Shown here: positions 55,924-64,000 of the stretch, in pieces
Position numbering within the stretch: position 1 is the first letter of the stretch
Layout: each line of letters begins with the position of its first letter
Assembly (NCBI RefSeq): GCF_963677195.1
Contig: NZ_OY781918.1
Location: 1,352,923-1,416,922, forward strand
DNA: 64,000 nt
Source of the DNA: an uncultured Marinifilum sp.
GTDB lineage: Bacteria > Bacteroidota > Bacteroidia > Bacteroidales > Marinifilaceae
Reading direction: 5' to 3'
Made by a program: the position numbers and the translations under genes
The notes under the pieces: generated by a model
Database searches by the model: none
The model's input: only the letters and a program-made list of their open reading frames with translations
What the model was told of the DNA's origin: nothing

Positions 55924-58521
55924 ATGAGTGAAGAGACACAAGATATGGAGACACCCGAGGAAATGGGAAACGACGTAAATGGCACTCAATCCGAGGCCTT
56001 ACGAAATGTCACCTATCTTTCCGGAATGTATCAGGATTGGTTTCTTGATTATGCATCTTATGTTATTTTAGAACGTGCAGTACCCTATGTTAACGATGGC
56101 TTAAAACCTGTGCAACGTAGAATTTTACACGCCATGAAACAACTTGATGATGGTAGATATAATAAGGTGGCCAATATTATTGGTAACACCATGCAGTATC
56201 ATCCTCATGGCGATGCATCGATTGGCGATGCTCTTGTGCAATTGGGACAAAAGGATTTGTTGATTGATACTCAGGGTAACTGGGGAAATATACTTACAGG
56301 AGATTCGTCGGCGGCTCCTCGTTACATTGAGGCCCGACTGTCGAAATTTGCTCTCGAAGTTTTATTTAATCCTAAAACTACCAACTGGAAACAATCTTAC
56401 GATGGTAGAAATAAAGAACCTATTACTTTACCTGTAAAGTTTCCTTTATTATTAGCACAAGGAGTTGAAGGTATTGCAGTTGGATTGGCTTCTAAAATAT
56501 TACCACATAATTTTAATGAACTTCTTCTGGCATGTATTGCTTATTTAAAAGGTGAAGAGTTTGAATTGTATCCCGATTTTCCAACCGCAGGAATGATTGA
56601 GGTGAGTCGTTATAATGACGGATTAAGAGGTGGAGCTGTTAAGGTGCGTGCAAAAATTGAAAAGGTTGATAATAAAACCTTAAAGATTACACAAATTCCT
56701 TATGGTAAGACTACGACTTCGGTTATCGACTCAATTATTAAGGCCAACGATAAAGGGAAAATTAAAATTAAAAAGATCGATGATAATACTGCCGCCGATG
56801 TTGAAATTTTGATTCATCTTGCAAGTGGTATTTCATCGGATAAAACAATAGATGCTCTTTATGCTTTTACCGATTGTGAAATTTCTATTTCCCCTAACGC
56901 ATGCATAATTGAAAATGATGTACCTAAATTTATTGGCGTTGCCGAAATTTTAAGACGCTCGGCCGATAATACTGTTGCCTTATTAAAGCTAGAGCTAGAA
57001 ATCCGCAAACGTGAACTAGAGGAAGCTTGGCATTATGCATCGCTCGAAAGAATTTTTATCGAAAAAAGAATTTATCGTGATATTGAAGAGTGTGAAACCT
57101 GGGAAGGAATTATAGAAACCATTGACGAAGGTTTAAAACCACACATAGAGCATTTAATGCGTGCTGTTACTCGCGATGATATAGTGAGATTAACAGAGAT
57201 TAAAATTAAGAGAATATCAAAATTCGATATTGATAAAGCAAAAGATTATATTCAGTCGATAGAGGATGAAATTGCCGAAATTAATGTTCATATAGCCAAT
57301 ATTATTCCATTTACAATTCGATACTTTCAGGCCATTAAGAAAAAATATGGTAAAGGCAGAGAAAGAAAAACAGAGATTCGAAGCTTTGAAAGTATTGTTG
57401 CTACAAAAGTAGTTGTAGCAAACCAAAAATTGTATATCAATCGCGAAGAGGGTTTCATGGGAACCAGCCTTAAGAAAGATGAGTATGTTTGCGATTGCTC
57501 CGATATTGACGACATTATTGTGATTAGAAAAGACGGAACTTATTTTGTAAGTAAAGTGTCTGATAAATCATTTATTGGTAAAAATATTTTGCATGTAGCG
57601 GTATTTCGTAAAAACGATAAACGAACCATTTATAATGTTGCTTATCGCGACGGAAAAGGTGGAATTTGCTATGTAAAGCGTTTCTCGGTTACAAGCATAA
57701 CCCGCGATAAGGAATACAATTTAACTAAGGGAACTCCAGGATCAAGAATTTTATATTTTACGGCAAATCCTAATGGAGAAGCAGAGGTAATAAGAGTGGT
57801 TTTAAAACCGAAACCCCGTTTAAAGAAATTAAATTTTGAGTTCGATTTTGCAGAATTGGCTGTAAAAGGACGTGCTTCGATGGGAAATATTTTATCTCGT
57901 AACGATGTACACAAAATTACATTGAAACATGAAGGTGTTTCTACTCTCGGAGGAAGAAAAATATGGTTCGATCCCGATGTGTTAAGGTTAAATACAGATC
58001 AGAGAGGAGATTTCCTTGGAGAATTTATGGGTGACGATAGAATTTTAGTAGTAAGCAGACCAGCTACTTTTCATTTTACAGGTTTTGATTTAAGCAATCA
58101 TTACTCAAACAATATTAGTATTATTGAGAAATATCAAGCCGAAAAAATTTGGACAGCAGTATTCTACGATGCCGATCAGGAATACTATTACCTGAAACGA
58201 TTTACAATGGAAGGGAATGGCAAGCCAGTAAGTTTTATTGGCGATAATCCAGATAATAAGTTGCTAATTTTAACAGAGGAGAAATATCCTAGGTTTGAGA
58301 TTTTATATGGAGGAAAAAATGCCGATCGACCAAGTGAAATTATCGAAGGAGCCGAATTTATAGGCGTAAAATCATTCAAAGCAAGGGGTAAGCGTTTAAG
58401 TATTTACGAAATAGATAAAGTGAAAGAGCTTGATCCTATTCCGCGGGAAAATGAAATTACCGAAACAAAAGAATCGGAAGTATCTGCTGAAGATTCAAAT
58501 GAGCAATCCGATAATAATTAA
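55924..58521 (+). CDS. parC: DNA topoisomerase IV subunit A
   Basis: This is the DNA-cleaving subunit of topoisomerase IV. The 865-residue protein has the winged-helix segment RAVPYVNDGLKPVQRRILHAM near residue 53, YHPHGDASIGDALVQLGQ, and the catalytic tyrosine Y134 in SSAAPRYIEARL. A C-terminal beta-pinwheel region from about 500 onward lacks a clear GyrA box, and the tail is acidic (residues about 840-865). Those points and the adjacent parE support parC. Confidence 0.92.
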   Translation: MSEETQDMETPEEMGNDVNGTQSEALRNVTYLSGMYQDWFLDYASYVILERAVPYVNDGLKPVQRRILHAMKQLDDGRYNKVANIIGNTMQYHPHGDASIGDALVQLGQKDLLIDTQGNWGNILTGDSSAAPRYIEARLSKFALEVLFNPKTTNWKQSYDGRNKEPITLPVKFPLLLAQGVEGIAVGLASKILPHNFNELLLACIAYLKGEEFELYPDFPTAGMIEVSRYNDGLRGGAVKVRAKIEKVDNKTLKITQIPYGKTTTSVIDSIIKANDKGKIKIKKIDDNTAADVEILIHLASGISSDKTIDALYAFTDCEISISPNACIIENDVPKFIGVAEILRRSADNTVALLKLELEIRKRELEEAWHYASLERIFIEKRIYRDIEECETWEGIIETIDEGLKPHIEHLMRAVTRDDIVRLTEIKIKRISKFDIDKAKDYIQSIEDEIAEINVHIANIIPFTIRYFQAIKKKYGKGRERKTEIRSFESIVATKVVVANQKLYINREEGFMGTSLKKDEYVCDCSDIDDIIVIRKDGTYFVSKVSDKSFIGKNILHVAVFRKNDKRTIYNVAYRDGKGGICYVKRFSVTSITRDKEYNLTKGTPGSRILYFTANPNGEAEVIRVVLKPKPRLKKLNFEFDFAELAVKGRASMGNILSRNDVHKITLKHEGVSTLGGRKIWFDPDVLRLNTDQRGDFLGEFMGDDRILVVSRPATFHFTGFDLSNHYSNNISIIEKYQAEKIWTAVFYDADQEYYYLKRFTMEGNGKPVSFIGDNPDNKLLILTEEKYPRFEILYGGKNADRPSEIIEGAEFIGVKSFKARGKRLSIYEIDKVKELDPIPRENEITETKESEVSAEDSNEQSDNN

Positions 58522-58575
58522 AAAAAAGAATTGAAACAGATGCTTCAGGTGTCTGTTTCTCAATTATATAAACTT

Positions 58576-59097
58576 ATGCGAATATTTTTAGTAGGATATA
58601 TGGGATCTGGTAAATCCAGATGGGGAAAAATGATCGCAGAATACTTCAATTACCGATTTATTGATTTAGATACACTTATCGAGGAGAGAGAAAATGCCAG
58701 TATTCCTCAGATATTTTCAAAGCATAAGGAAAGTGGATTCAGAAAATTAGAGACCGAAGCCTTACATTCCATTGGCAATACCGAAAATACAATTGTAGCA
58801 ACAGGTGGTGGTGCCCCTTGCTTCGCTAACAATATGGAAATAATGAATAAACTGGGTATAACTTTATATATAGAGGGAAGTCCAGAATTGTTAAGAGATA
58901 GAATTACCAGCTCGAAAACAGAGCGTCCATTGGTAAAGAATTTTACACCAGATGAACTCCTGCAATACATTCAAGAACATTTGAATAGTCGCTTGCCTTT
59001 TTATAATCAGGCACAATATAAAATAGTGTCGGGGAATTTAGAACTGAATAATTTTATTGATTTACTAAAACCACTTATAGATTCTGTAAGTCGCTAA
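58576..59097 (+). CDS. aroK: Shikimate kinase
   Basis: AroK phosphorylates shikimate in the aromatic amino acid pathway. The 173-residue protein has the P-loop GYMGSGKSRWGK near residues 8-19, DLDTLIEER near 32, ESGFRKLETEAL near 55, VATGGGAPC near 77 and the lid arginine near TERPLV. ATG 58576 is chosen because the first strand (MRIFLVGYMG) begins there; 15 upstream codons are not conserved. Its 3' end overlaps the convergent HAD gene by 23 bases. Confidence 0.95.
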   Translation: MRIFLVGYMGSGKSRWGKMIAEYFNYRFIDLDTLIEERENASIPQIFSKHKESGFRKLETEALHSIGNTENTIVATGGGAPCFANNMEIMNKLGITLYIEGSPELLRDRITSSKTERPLVKNFTPDELLQYIQEHLNSRLPFYNQAQYKIVSGNLELNNFIDLLKPLIDSVSR

Positions 59098-59728
59098 TTT
59101 TAAATTCTTTTAAGCTGCTTAAGGTTTTGTTGGCAATTACAAATTTGTTTAGATTCGATGCATTTTTTTCTGGAACTGCAATACAAGTCATATTAGCAGC
59201 CAAAGCCGAAATAACTCCATTTAGAGAATCTTCAAAAACCAAACATTCGTTGGGTTTAGTATCGAGCATTTTTGCAGTTGAAATAAATGTTTGAGGATGA
59301 GGTTTGCCATATTCTTCAAATTCTGCAGAGTGAACTACTTCGAAATATTCTCTGATATTTAATTTGTCTAAAACCGATTCTATAATGCGCATTTTAGAAG
59401 AGGAAGCAAGCCCAATTTTTAGTGTCGATTGTTTAAAGGCATCCAATGTTTCTCGAACTCCACTTAAAGCTTCTCCTTTTTTGTTTACCAAACTAATTAC
59501 ATTATCAACAATATCAGAAACAACTTGTTCTTTCGATTTTTCCTGCCATTGCTCAATGTCCCACATTACATCTACTACTTCATCTATTCTTTTACCCATA
59601 AACTTTTCGAACATGGCTTTGTTGGTTTCTATTCCCAGCGAATTAAAAACTTTAGCTTCGCTTTCCTGCCAAAATGGTTCCGAATCAATTAACAAACCAT
59701 CCATATCGAATATAACTGCTTTTATCAT
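59075..59728 (-). CDS. HAD-IA sugar phosphatase (HxpB/YniC-like)
   Basis: The 217-residue protein shows a full set of HAD motifs: DMDGLLIDSEP near residue 8 (nucleophile and acid), LASSS near 107, the lysine in YGKPHPQTF near 143, and VFEDSLNG near 168. The cap domain is helical. It resembles hexitol or 2-deoxyglucose-6-phosphate phosphatases such as YniC/HxpB, but substrate cannot be confirmed. The ATG lies only five bases beyond a consensus -7 element, suggesting a leaderless or nearly leaderless transcript. Confidence 0.85.
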   Translation of the reverse strand: MIKAVIFDMDGLLIDSEPFWQESEAKVFNSLGIETNKAMFEKFMGKRIDEVVDVMWDIEQWQEKSKEQVVSDIVDNVISLVNKKGEALSGVRETLDAFKQSTLKIGLASSSKMRIIESVLDKLNIREYFEVVHSAEFEEYGKPHPQTFISTAKMLDTKPNECLVFEDSLNGVISALAANMTCIAVPEKNASNLNKFVIANKTLSSLKEFKISDLQNL

Positions 59729-59732
59729 CTGG

Positions 59733-59740
59733 CAAAAATA
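59733..59740 (-). promoter_or_regulatory. -7 promoter element immediately upstream of the HAD phosphatase gene
   Basis: The minus strand reads TATTTTTGCC, matching TAnnTTTG, and ends four bases before the start codon. If active, transcription begins at or near the ATG itself. Confidence 0.45.
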
Positions 59741-59872
59741 GTCTTTTTTTTATGAGAGATTACCTAGTTAAAACGCCTTTTTGAGTGTTAATAATTGTTA
59801 AATATATGGAGGTTCAGGTAAATGGGGATCGATTTTTTTAAATTTGTTAGAAACCAAAAATTCTTATTTATT

Positions 59873-60802
59873 ATGGATATTGTTGTTGAGCATTTAACTA
59901 AAAGATATGGTCCCCAAAAGGCTGTTGATAATGTATCTTTTCGTGTTAAAGCGGGTGAAGTTTTAGGCTTTTTAGGACCCAATGGTGCTGGAAAAACAAC
60001 AACAATGAAAGCAATATCTTGTTACATAAGACCCGAAGAAGGCGATATTAAGATTGGAGGATATTCTATCCACGAACATCCCGAAATAATAAAAAAGAAT
60101 ATTGGCTACTTGCCCGAGAATAATCCCTTATACGAGGATATGAATATTATCGATTTTCTAGAGTTTATTGCTAAAATTCATGATATTCCTAAATATTTAA
60201 TTCCCGAGCGAATTCTCGATATGGTTCGAACATGTGGATTAGAAGGTGAAAAACATAAATTAATTAGCGAATTATCAAAGGGATATCAGCAAAGAGTTGG
60301 ATTAGCTCAGGCTTTAATTCACGATCCGGAAATATTAATCTTAGATGAGCCAACAACAGGGCTCGATCCTAATCAGATTGTTGAAATTAGAGAGTTAATT
60401 AAACGAATTGGGAAAGAAAAAACGGTAATTTTAAGTTCTCATATTTTAGCCGAGGTTGAGGCTACATGCGATCGTATATTAATAATTAATAATGGAAGAA
60501 TAGTTGTTGATGGAACAGCCGAAACCTTACGAAAACAAGCTGCCGGAAATGAAATTATTAAACTGGGAATTCAAGGTGGAGATGTAAACGAAATATTTGA
60601 GAAATTGCTCGATATCGAAAGTATCGATTCAGTCGATTTTATTGATATTGATAAACAGTTATTCGAAATTCAATCTCAACCCGATAGCTCTTCGGTAAAA
60701 GCAATATTCGATGTTTGTGTTCAGAACAATTATTACATTTCGGAACTAACACCAACAGAAACAAAATTGGAAGATATTTTCCGAGAATTAACTCTTCATT
60801 AA
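59873..60802 (+). CDS. gldA: Gliding motility ABC transporter ATPase GldA
   Basis: GldA is the ATPase of the GldA-GldF-GldG transporter, first found through gliding mutants of Flavobacterium. The 309-residue protein has Walker A GPNGAGKT near residues 37-44, YLPENNPLYEDM near 86, the signature LSKGYQQRVGLAQAL near 140, and Walker B ILILDEPTTGLDP. The C-terminal extension is of the kind seen in DrrA/GldA subgroups. I chose ATG 59873, where homologues begin. An upstream ATG at 59822 with GGAGG at 59808-59812 would add 17 hydrophobic-basic residues and cannot be excluded. Confidence 0.92.
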   Translation: MDIVVEHLTKRYGPQKAVDNVSFRVKAGEVLGFLGPNGAGKTTTMKAISCYIRPEEGDIKIGGYSIHEHPEIIKKNIGYLPENNPLYEDMNIIDFLEFIAKIHDIPKYLIPERILDMVRTCGLEGEKHKLISELSKGYQQRVGLAQALIHDPEILILDEPTTGLDPNQIVEIRELIKRIGKEKTVILSSHILAEVEATCDRILIINNGRIVVDGTAETLRKQAAGNEIIKLGIQGGDVNEIFEKLLDIESIDSVDFIDIDKQLFEIQSQPDSSSVKAIFDVCVQNNYYISELTPTETKLEDIFRELTLH

Positions 60803-60808
60803 ATATTT

Positions 60809-61534
60809 ATGAAGCAAATTTTACACATTGCAACACGAGAATTAAATTCATTTTTTGATTCACTAACAGCTTATGTATTAATAGTAATATTTTTAGGTTT
60901 TAGTGGTTTTTTTACCTGGATTTATGGTGCCGATGTCTTTTTTTTAGGGCAGGCAAATCTTAATACATTTTTTACAGTTGCTTACTGGAGTCTCTTTGTT
61001 TTTATTCCGGCCCTAACCATGCGATCAATAGCCGGAGAACTTAAAGCTGGTACACTAGAACTTTTGCTTACTAAGCCTGTTAGCGATTGGCAATTAATAC
61101 TGGGTAAGTTTTTATCAACTTTATTGTTGATAATAATTGCATTGGCTCCTACCGTAATTTATTATTTTACACTTTGGTCAATTGGTCCAGTCGATCATTC
61201 TGCCATTTTACTCGGATATATAGGCTTATTACTTATGAGTATGGTTTATATTAGCATTGGTTTATTAACAAGTTGTTTATTTTCCAATCCTATTGTGGCT
61301 TCATTGTCTGCCTTATCGATAGGTATATTTTTTCATATTATTTTCGATGTTTTGGCAGCTAATTTCGTAGGATTTTTTGGGAACCTATTTAGTTACATGA
61401 GTTTATCAACACATTTCGAGTCAATTTCCAGAGGTGTTGTAGATACAAAAGATTTAATCTACTTTTTATCAATAGTATTTTTCTGTTTGTATAGCTCTAA
61501 GCAGATATTGTCTAATCGAAACTTAAAGATTTAA
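60809..61534 (+). CDS. gldF: Gliding motility ABC transporter permease GldF
   Basis: GldF is the membrane permease partner of GldA. The 241-residue protein begins with the ABC-2 type segment ATRELNSFFDSLTAYVLIVIF, has six hydrophobic spans, and contains TMRSIAGELKAGTLELLLTKPVSDWQLILGKFL near residue 70, which is conserved in GldF and related ABC-2 permeases. It starts six bases after gldA and is followed by gldG after six bases (12 to the chosen ATG), so the three form one operon. Confidence 0.92.
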   Translation: MKQILHIATRELNSFFDSLTAYVLIVIFLGFSGFFTWIYGADVFFLGQANLNTFFTVAYWSLFVFIPALTMRSIAGELKAGTLELLLTKPVSDWQLILGKFLSTLLLIIIALAPTVIYYFTLWSIGPVDHSAILLGYIGLLLMSMVYISIGLLTSCLFSNPIVASLSALSIGIFFHIIFDVLAANFVGFFGNLFSYMSLSTHFESISRGVVDTKDLIYFLSIVFFCLYSSKQILSNRNLKI

Positions 61535-61546
61535 TAGTTTGTGGCT

Positions 61547-63064
61547 ATGTTTAAAAAGAGAAATATAATATACAGTATTCTTACTTTGGCAGGATTTGTA
61601 ATTATCCTGAACTCTTTGTCTTCCATGTTCTTTTTGAGAGCCGATTTTACCGAAGATAAAAGGTATACCCTTGATAGGTCCACTAAAAGGATTCTAAGCG
61701 AGGTAAAGGAACCAATTATTATTACTTTATACATATCGGATGATTTGCCTCCAGATGTAAACAGAACTGTTCAGGATCTTAAAAATTTGCTAACCGAGTA
61801 CAATCATTATAGCAGCAGAAAAATCGATTTTGAATACATCAATCCTAATAAGAATGCAGAGTTGGAGCAGAAAGCTGTAGAGGCTGGTATACATGCAGTT
61901 CCTCTCGAAATAAGACAAAAAGATCAGTTAAAAGTTCAGCGTGTATTTCTGGGTATGATAATTCAGGTGGGAGATAGGTCTGAGGTAATTCCGCTTATAA
62001 AACCAGGTATTGCCATGGAATATACTTTATCTACACTTATAAAGCGCCTTACCATAAGAGATAAAGCTCAAATTGGTTATATAACAGGACATGGAGAACC
62101 CGAACTAGAAGCCATTAGTCAGGTAGTTAGTGAGTTGTCTATATTGTACGATATTAAACCCATTCATCTTTTATCCGAACCAGATTTAAGTAAATATAAA
62201 TCCTTGATGTTAATAGCTCCTTTGGCATCCATTTCAAGTACTCAGCTTGGTCGACTTGATAATTATCTGGATAAGGGTGGTCGTTTAATGATTGCCATGG
62301 AGCGGGTTAGAGGAATGTTAAATGATGGTATAGGTGTTAGTGTTTCTACAGGACTCGAGAAATGGCTCGAGAAAAAAGGCTTATATGTTGAAGATTCTTT
62401 TGTTGTAGATAAGCAATGCGGTACAGTAACTGTTAAGCAGCAAGGTTTTTTTTCTATCCCTCAGCAGGTTAATTTTCCTTTTCTTCCTGTTGTTTCGCGC
62501 TTCGAAAACCACAGTATAACCGATGGTATAGAAACTTTAATATTGCAATTTGCTAGTCCTATTAGCTTTGTTGGCGATACTATTTTAGAATATAAACCCT
62601 TAGCATATACTTCTAAAATTTCTGGTAAATTACGAGCACCCATAAGTTTTAATATTGGCAGAAGCTGGCGAACAAAAGATTTTCTTTATCCAGATTTAAC
62701 ATTGGCTGCAACTCTAAAAGGTCCTATGGGTAAGGGAGAGGAAGAAGGTAAAATTTGCCTGATTGGAGATGGTAATTTTATTGTAAACGGACTTGGGCAA
62801 AATAAGATATCTATTCAAAAAGATAATATTAACTTTTTTGCCAACGCAATAGATTGGCTTTCCGACGATTCAGGATTAATGAGTCTTAGAACTAAAGGAA
62901 TAAGTTCACGTCCGTTAAATGGATTGTCCGATACAAAGGTATTTTTTATAAAATATTTTAATTTTCTAATTCCCTTATTGTTATTAATTACTTATGGTTT
63001 AATTCGTTTTAAGCGAAGTAGTATTCGTAGAACTAAACGAATGCGTTCTGGTTTTATAAAGTAA
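61547..63064 (+). CDS. gldG: Gliding motility-associated ABC transporter substrate-binding protein GldG
   Basis: GldG is the third component of the gliding ABC transporter. The 505-residue protein has an N-terminal membrane span (IIYSILTLAGFVIILNSLSSMF) and the DFTEDKRYTLDRSTKRIL segment near residue 35 typical of GldG. A large periplasmic domain (VRRTVQDLKNLLTEY-like region, GYITGHGEPEL near 180) follows, and a C-terminal membrane span is followed by basic residues. I chose ATG 61547; a GTG two codons upstream is equally possible. gldA-gldF-gldG is complete here. Confidence 0.92.
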   Translation: MFKKRNIIYSILTLAGFVIILNSLSSMFFLRADFTEDKRYTLDRSTKRILSEVKEPIIITLYISDDLPPDVNRTVQDLKNLLTEYNHYSSRKIDFEYINPNKNAELEQKAVEAGIHAVPLEIRQKDQLKVQRVFLGMIIQVGDRSEVIPLIKPGIAMEYTLSTLIKRLTIRDKAQIGYITGHGEPELEAISQVVSELSILYDIKPIHLLSEPDLSKYKSLMLIAPLASISSTQLGRLDNYLDKGGRLMIAMERVRGMLNDGIGVSVSTGLEKWLEKKGLYVEDSFVVDKQCGTVTVKQQGFFSIPQQVNFPFLPVVSRFENHSITDGIETLILQFASPISFVGDTILEYKPLAYTSKISGKLRAPISFNIGRSWRTKDFLYPDLTLAATLKGPMGKGEEEGKICLIGDGNFIVNGLGQNKISIQKDNINFFANAIDWLSDDSGLMSLRTKGISSRPLNGLSDTKVFFIKYFNFLIPLLLLITYGLIRFKRSSIRRTKRMRSGFIK

Positions 63065-63091
63065 ATAAGAGTAGGAAAGAACTGTTACCCG

Positions 63092-63126
63092 GCTTCTGGC
63101 AAACCGGGGAAGGTTATGCCAGAAGC
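63092..63126. ncRNA. Long stem-loop downstream of gldG, unassigned
   Basis: GCTTCTGGCAAACC pairs with GGTT-A-TGCCAGAAGC to give 14 base pairs interrupted by a single bulged A, with a GGGGAA hexaloop. It stands out in base composition from its AT-rich surroundings and has no T-run, so it is not a standard terminator. CCCGG just upstream and CGGGGAA just downstream could add a second helix or a pseudoknot. It may be a 3' UTR element or a small structured RNA; I do not recognise it. Confidence 0.4.
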
Positions 63127-63158
63127 TAATTAGCATATCAATGAATCGGGGAACAAAT

Positions 63159-63185
63159 AAAATCAACAATGTTGATTTTTATTTA
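63159..63185 (+). terminator. Terminator of the gldAFG operon
   Basis: AAAATCAAC pairs with GTTGATTTT around a 3-base loop, followed by TATTTAT. It lies 95 bases after gldG, behind the stem-loop at 63092-63126, so that stem-loop would be part of the operon transcript. Confidence 0.75.
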
Positions 63186-63380
63186 TCGTAAGCAATTTAA
63201 TTATATTAAACTTACTAATCAAAAATATTTACATATTAACAGATTTAATAATTAATATTTGGTTTGCAATAGTCAGATAATAAATATGTTATGTTCTTTG
63301 TGTGCAATTTAATTTAAAAAGCATTTAAATAGCACGACACTTAAACTTTAACAATAATTAAACAATAGCTTAAAAAAAGC

Positions 63381-63415
63381 AAAAAAAAATAGCGAAGAAA
63401 GTTCTTCGCTATTTG
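63381..63415 (-). terminator. Terminator of the LysM protein gene
   Basis: AAATAGCGAAGAA pairs with TTCTTCGCTATTT over a very short loop. On the minus strand it ends in a run of T and follows the stop by about 20 bases. Confidence 0.88.
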
Positions 63416-63432
63416 TATCTAAATATTTAACA

Positions 63433-64000
63433 TTAACTCTTTGGTTTAATTTTTAGTTTTTGCCCAACTTTTAAGCTTTTGGCATTCGAAATATTATTTA
63501 TTTTCATGATATCGTAATTAGAGATACCAGGGAATTTTTTTGCAATTGTCCAGAAGTTATCGCCTCGTCGTACTGTATAATAAACATACGAACCATTGTG
63601 TGATGATGTGTTTTTAACAGTACTTTTTGTTTTTGTAGCAACAGAAGAGGTAGTTTTGCCACGTGTAGCTTGCTTTTGTGCATAACTCATGCTATTAAAA
63701 CTTTTGTAGTAACTTTCTTTCGATTTAGGTACGTAAACTACTAAATTCTGTCCTACCTTAATTAAGTTTCTTCTAATGTTGTTCCAATATCTTAAATCGG
63801 ATGTTCTAATATGAAACCATGATGCAATTAATCCAACGGCATCGCCAGGTTTAACTTTGTAAAATACTTTAGCTTTTCCCTTAGGGGTTACATGAGCAAA
63901 TTTTTGATATCTGTCTCGTGGATTAACAACTTTATCTCTCTGACTGAAATAATATTCTTTTTTATATGCAAAAATAGAATCTTGCATATCAATAAATTTA
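63433..64000 (-). CDS. MltD-like lytic transglycosylase, C-terminal LysM part (partial)
   Basis: The frame is open to the window edge on its 5' side; about 188 residues are visible. It contains two LysM domains: one around VFYKVKPGDAVGLIASWFHIRTSDLRYWN and a second at the C-terminus (YYTVRRGDNFWTIAKKF ... LKVGQKLKIKP). A Ser/Thr/Lys-rich linker separates them. This is the pattern of the C-terminal end of Bacteroidota MltD-like membrane-bound lytic transglycosylases, which bind and cleave peptidoglycan. The catalytic domain would lie beyond the window. Internal methionines near 63987 should not be taken as the start. Confidence 0.8.
   Translation of the reverse strand, partial: KFIDMQDSIFAYKKEYYFSQRDKVVNPRDRYQKFAHVTPKGKAKVFYKVKPGDAVGLIASWFHIRTSDLRYWNNIRRNLIKVGQNLVVYVPKSKESYYKSFNSMSYAQKQATRGKTTSSVATKTKSTVKNTSSHNGSYVYYTVRRGDNFWTIAKKFPGISNYDIMKINNISNAKSLKVGQKLKIKPKS

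Larger units (their letters stand above)
63065..63432. other. Intergenic region between gldG and the LysM protein
   Basis: This 368-base stretch has no ORF. From left to right it holds the GC-rich stem-loop (63092-63126), a second CGGGGAA segment (63147-63153), a terminator (63159-63185), about 200 bases of very AT-rich sequence without recognisable features, and the terminator of the convergent LysM gene. Confidence 0.7.

Noticed and set aside
63433..63987. Complete 184-residue LysM protein starting at 63987
   Set aside because: The frame stays open to the window edge (KFID precedes the methionine), and homologues carry a transglycosylase domain upstream.
1..64000. Mobile elements, prophage, CRISPR arrays or defence genes
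   Set aside because: No transposase, integrase, phage structural gene, spaced direct-repeat array or restriction gene was recognised; gene content is core metabolism and envelope functions throughout.

Overview
The window looks like a chromosomal segment of a marine-type Bacteroidota bacterium, probably of the order Marinilabiliales (Marinifilaceae-like; this placement is inferred from protein style and was not tested by search). The signs are an AT-rich genome, Bacteroidota promoters (TAnnTTTG at -7, in the best cases with TTTG about 17-19 bases upstream), A-rich starts with few Shine-Dalgarno sites, gldA-gldF-gldG, a DUF5686 outer-membrane protein, a DUF5020 (Tsx-like) protein, PorV-like barrels, and the gene orders hpt-adk-obgE, lysS-gpsA-pgi and mreBCD-PBP2-rodA. 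Almost everything is housekeeping. I see no prophage, insertion sequence, CRISPR array or defence island.

Layout. 1-6 kb: thyA tail, folA, a lipoprotein, then the proteostasis genes clpX, clpP and tig on the minus strand, tRNA-Leu(UAG) and lptB. 6-15 kb: a DUF5686 outer-membrane protein, tatC, kdsD, recQ, a GNAT-like protein and a flippase-like membrane protein. 15-25 kb: rsmA, mgtE, purH, then the elongasome operon mreB-mreC-mreD-PBP2-rodA, with acpH convergent and overlapping rodA. 26-31 kb: a COG2403 / cyclic-2,3-diphosphoglycerate-synthase-like P-loop protein, a hybrid histidine kinase gene broken by an internal deletion, an EamA transporter and a small membrane protein. 31-36 kb: pgi, gpsA and lysS on the minus strand. 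36-41 kb: lipA-lipB-recJ, a uracil permease and a second lipoprotein of the same family as the first.

42-45 kb: a minus-strand run of ybaK, a HAD phosphatase, a DUF5020 channel and an AzgA-type purine permease; the last two together look like a nucleoside/nucleobase uptake pair. 45-50 kb: a pseudouridine synthase, a PaaI-like thioesterase, and a pair of envelope beta-barrel proteins (one with an N-terminal helix-hairpin-helix region). 50-59 kb: purE, hpt-adk-obgE plus a PAP2 phosphatase, topoisomerase IV (parE, parC), aroK and an overlapping HAD phosphatase. 59-64 kb: the gliding ABC transporter gldA-gldF-gldG, a striking GC-rich stem-loop, and the C-terminal part of an MltD-like LysM protein running off the window.

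I found no convincing new multi-gene system. The points most worth a second look are the histidine kinase gene that lost its H-box by an out-of-frame deletion, the long bulged stem-loop downstream of gldG, the repeated palindromic sites upstream of the COG2403 gene, the DUF5020-purine permease pair, and the two paralogous lipoproteins.
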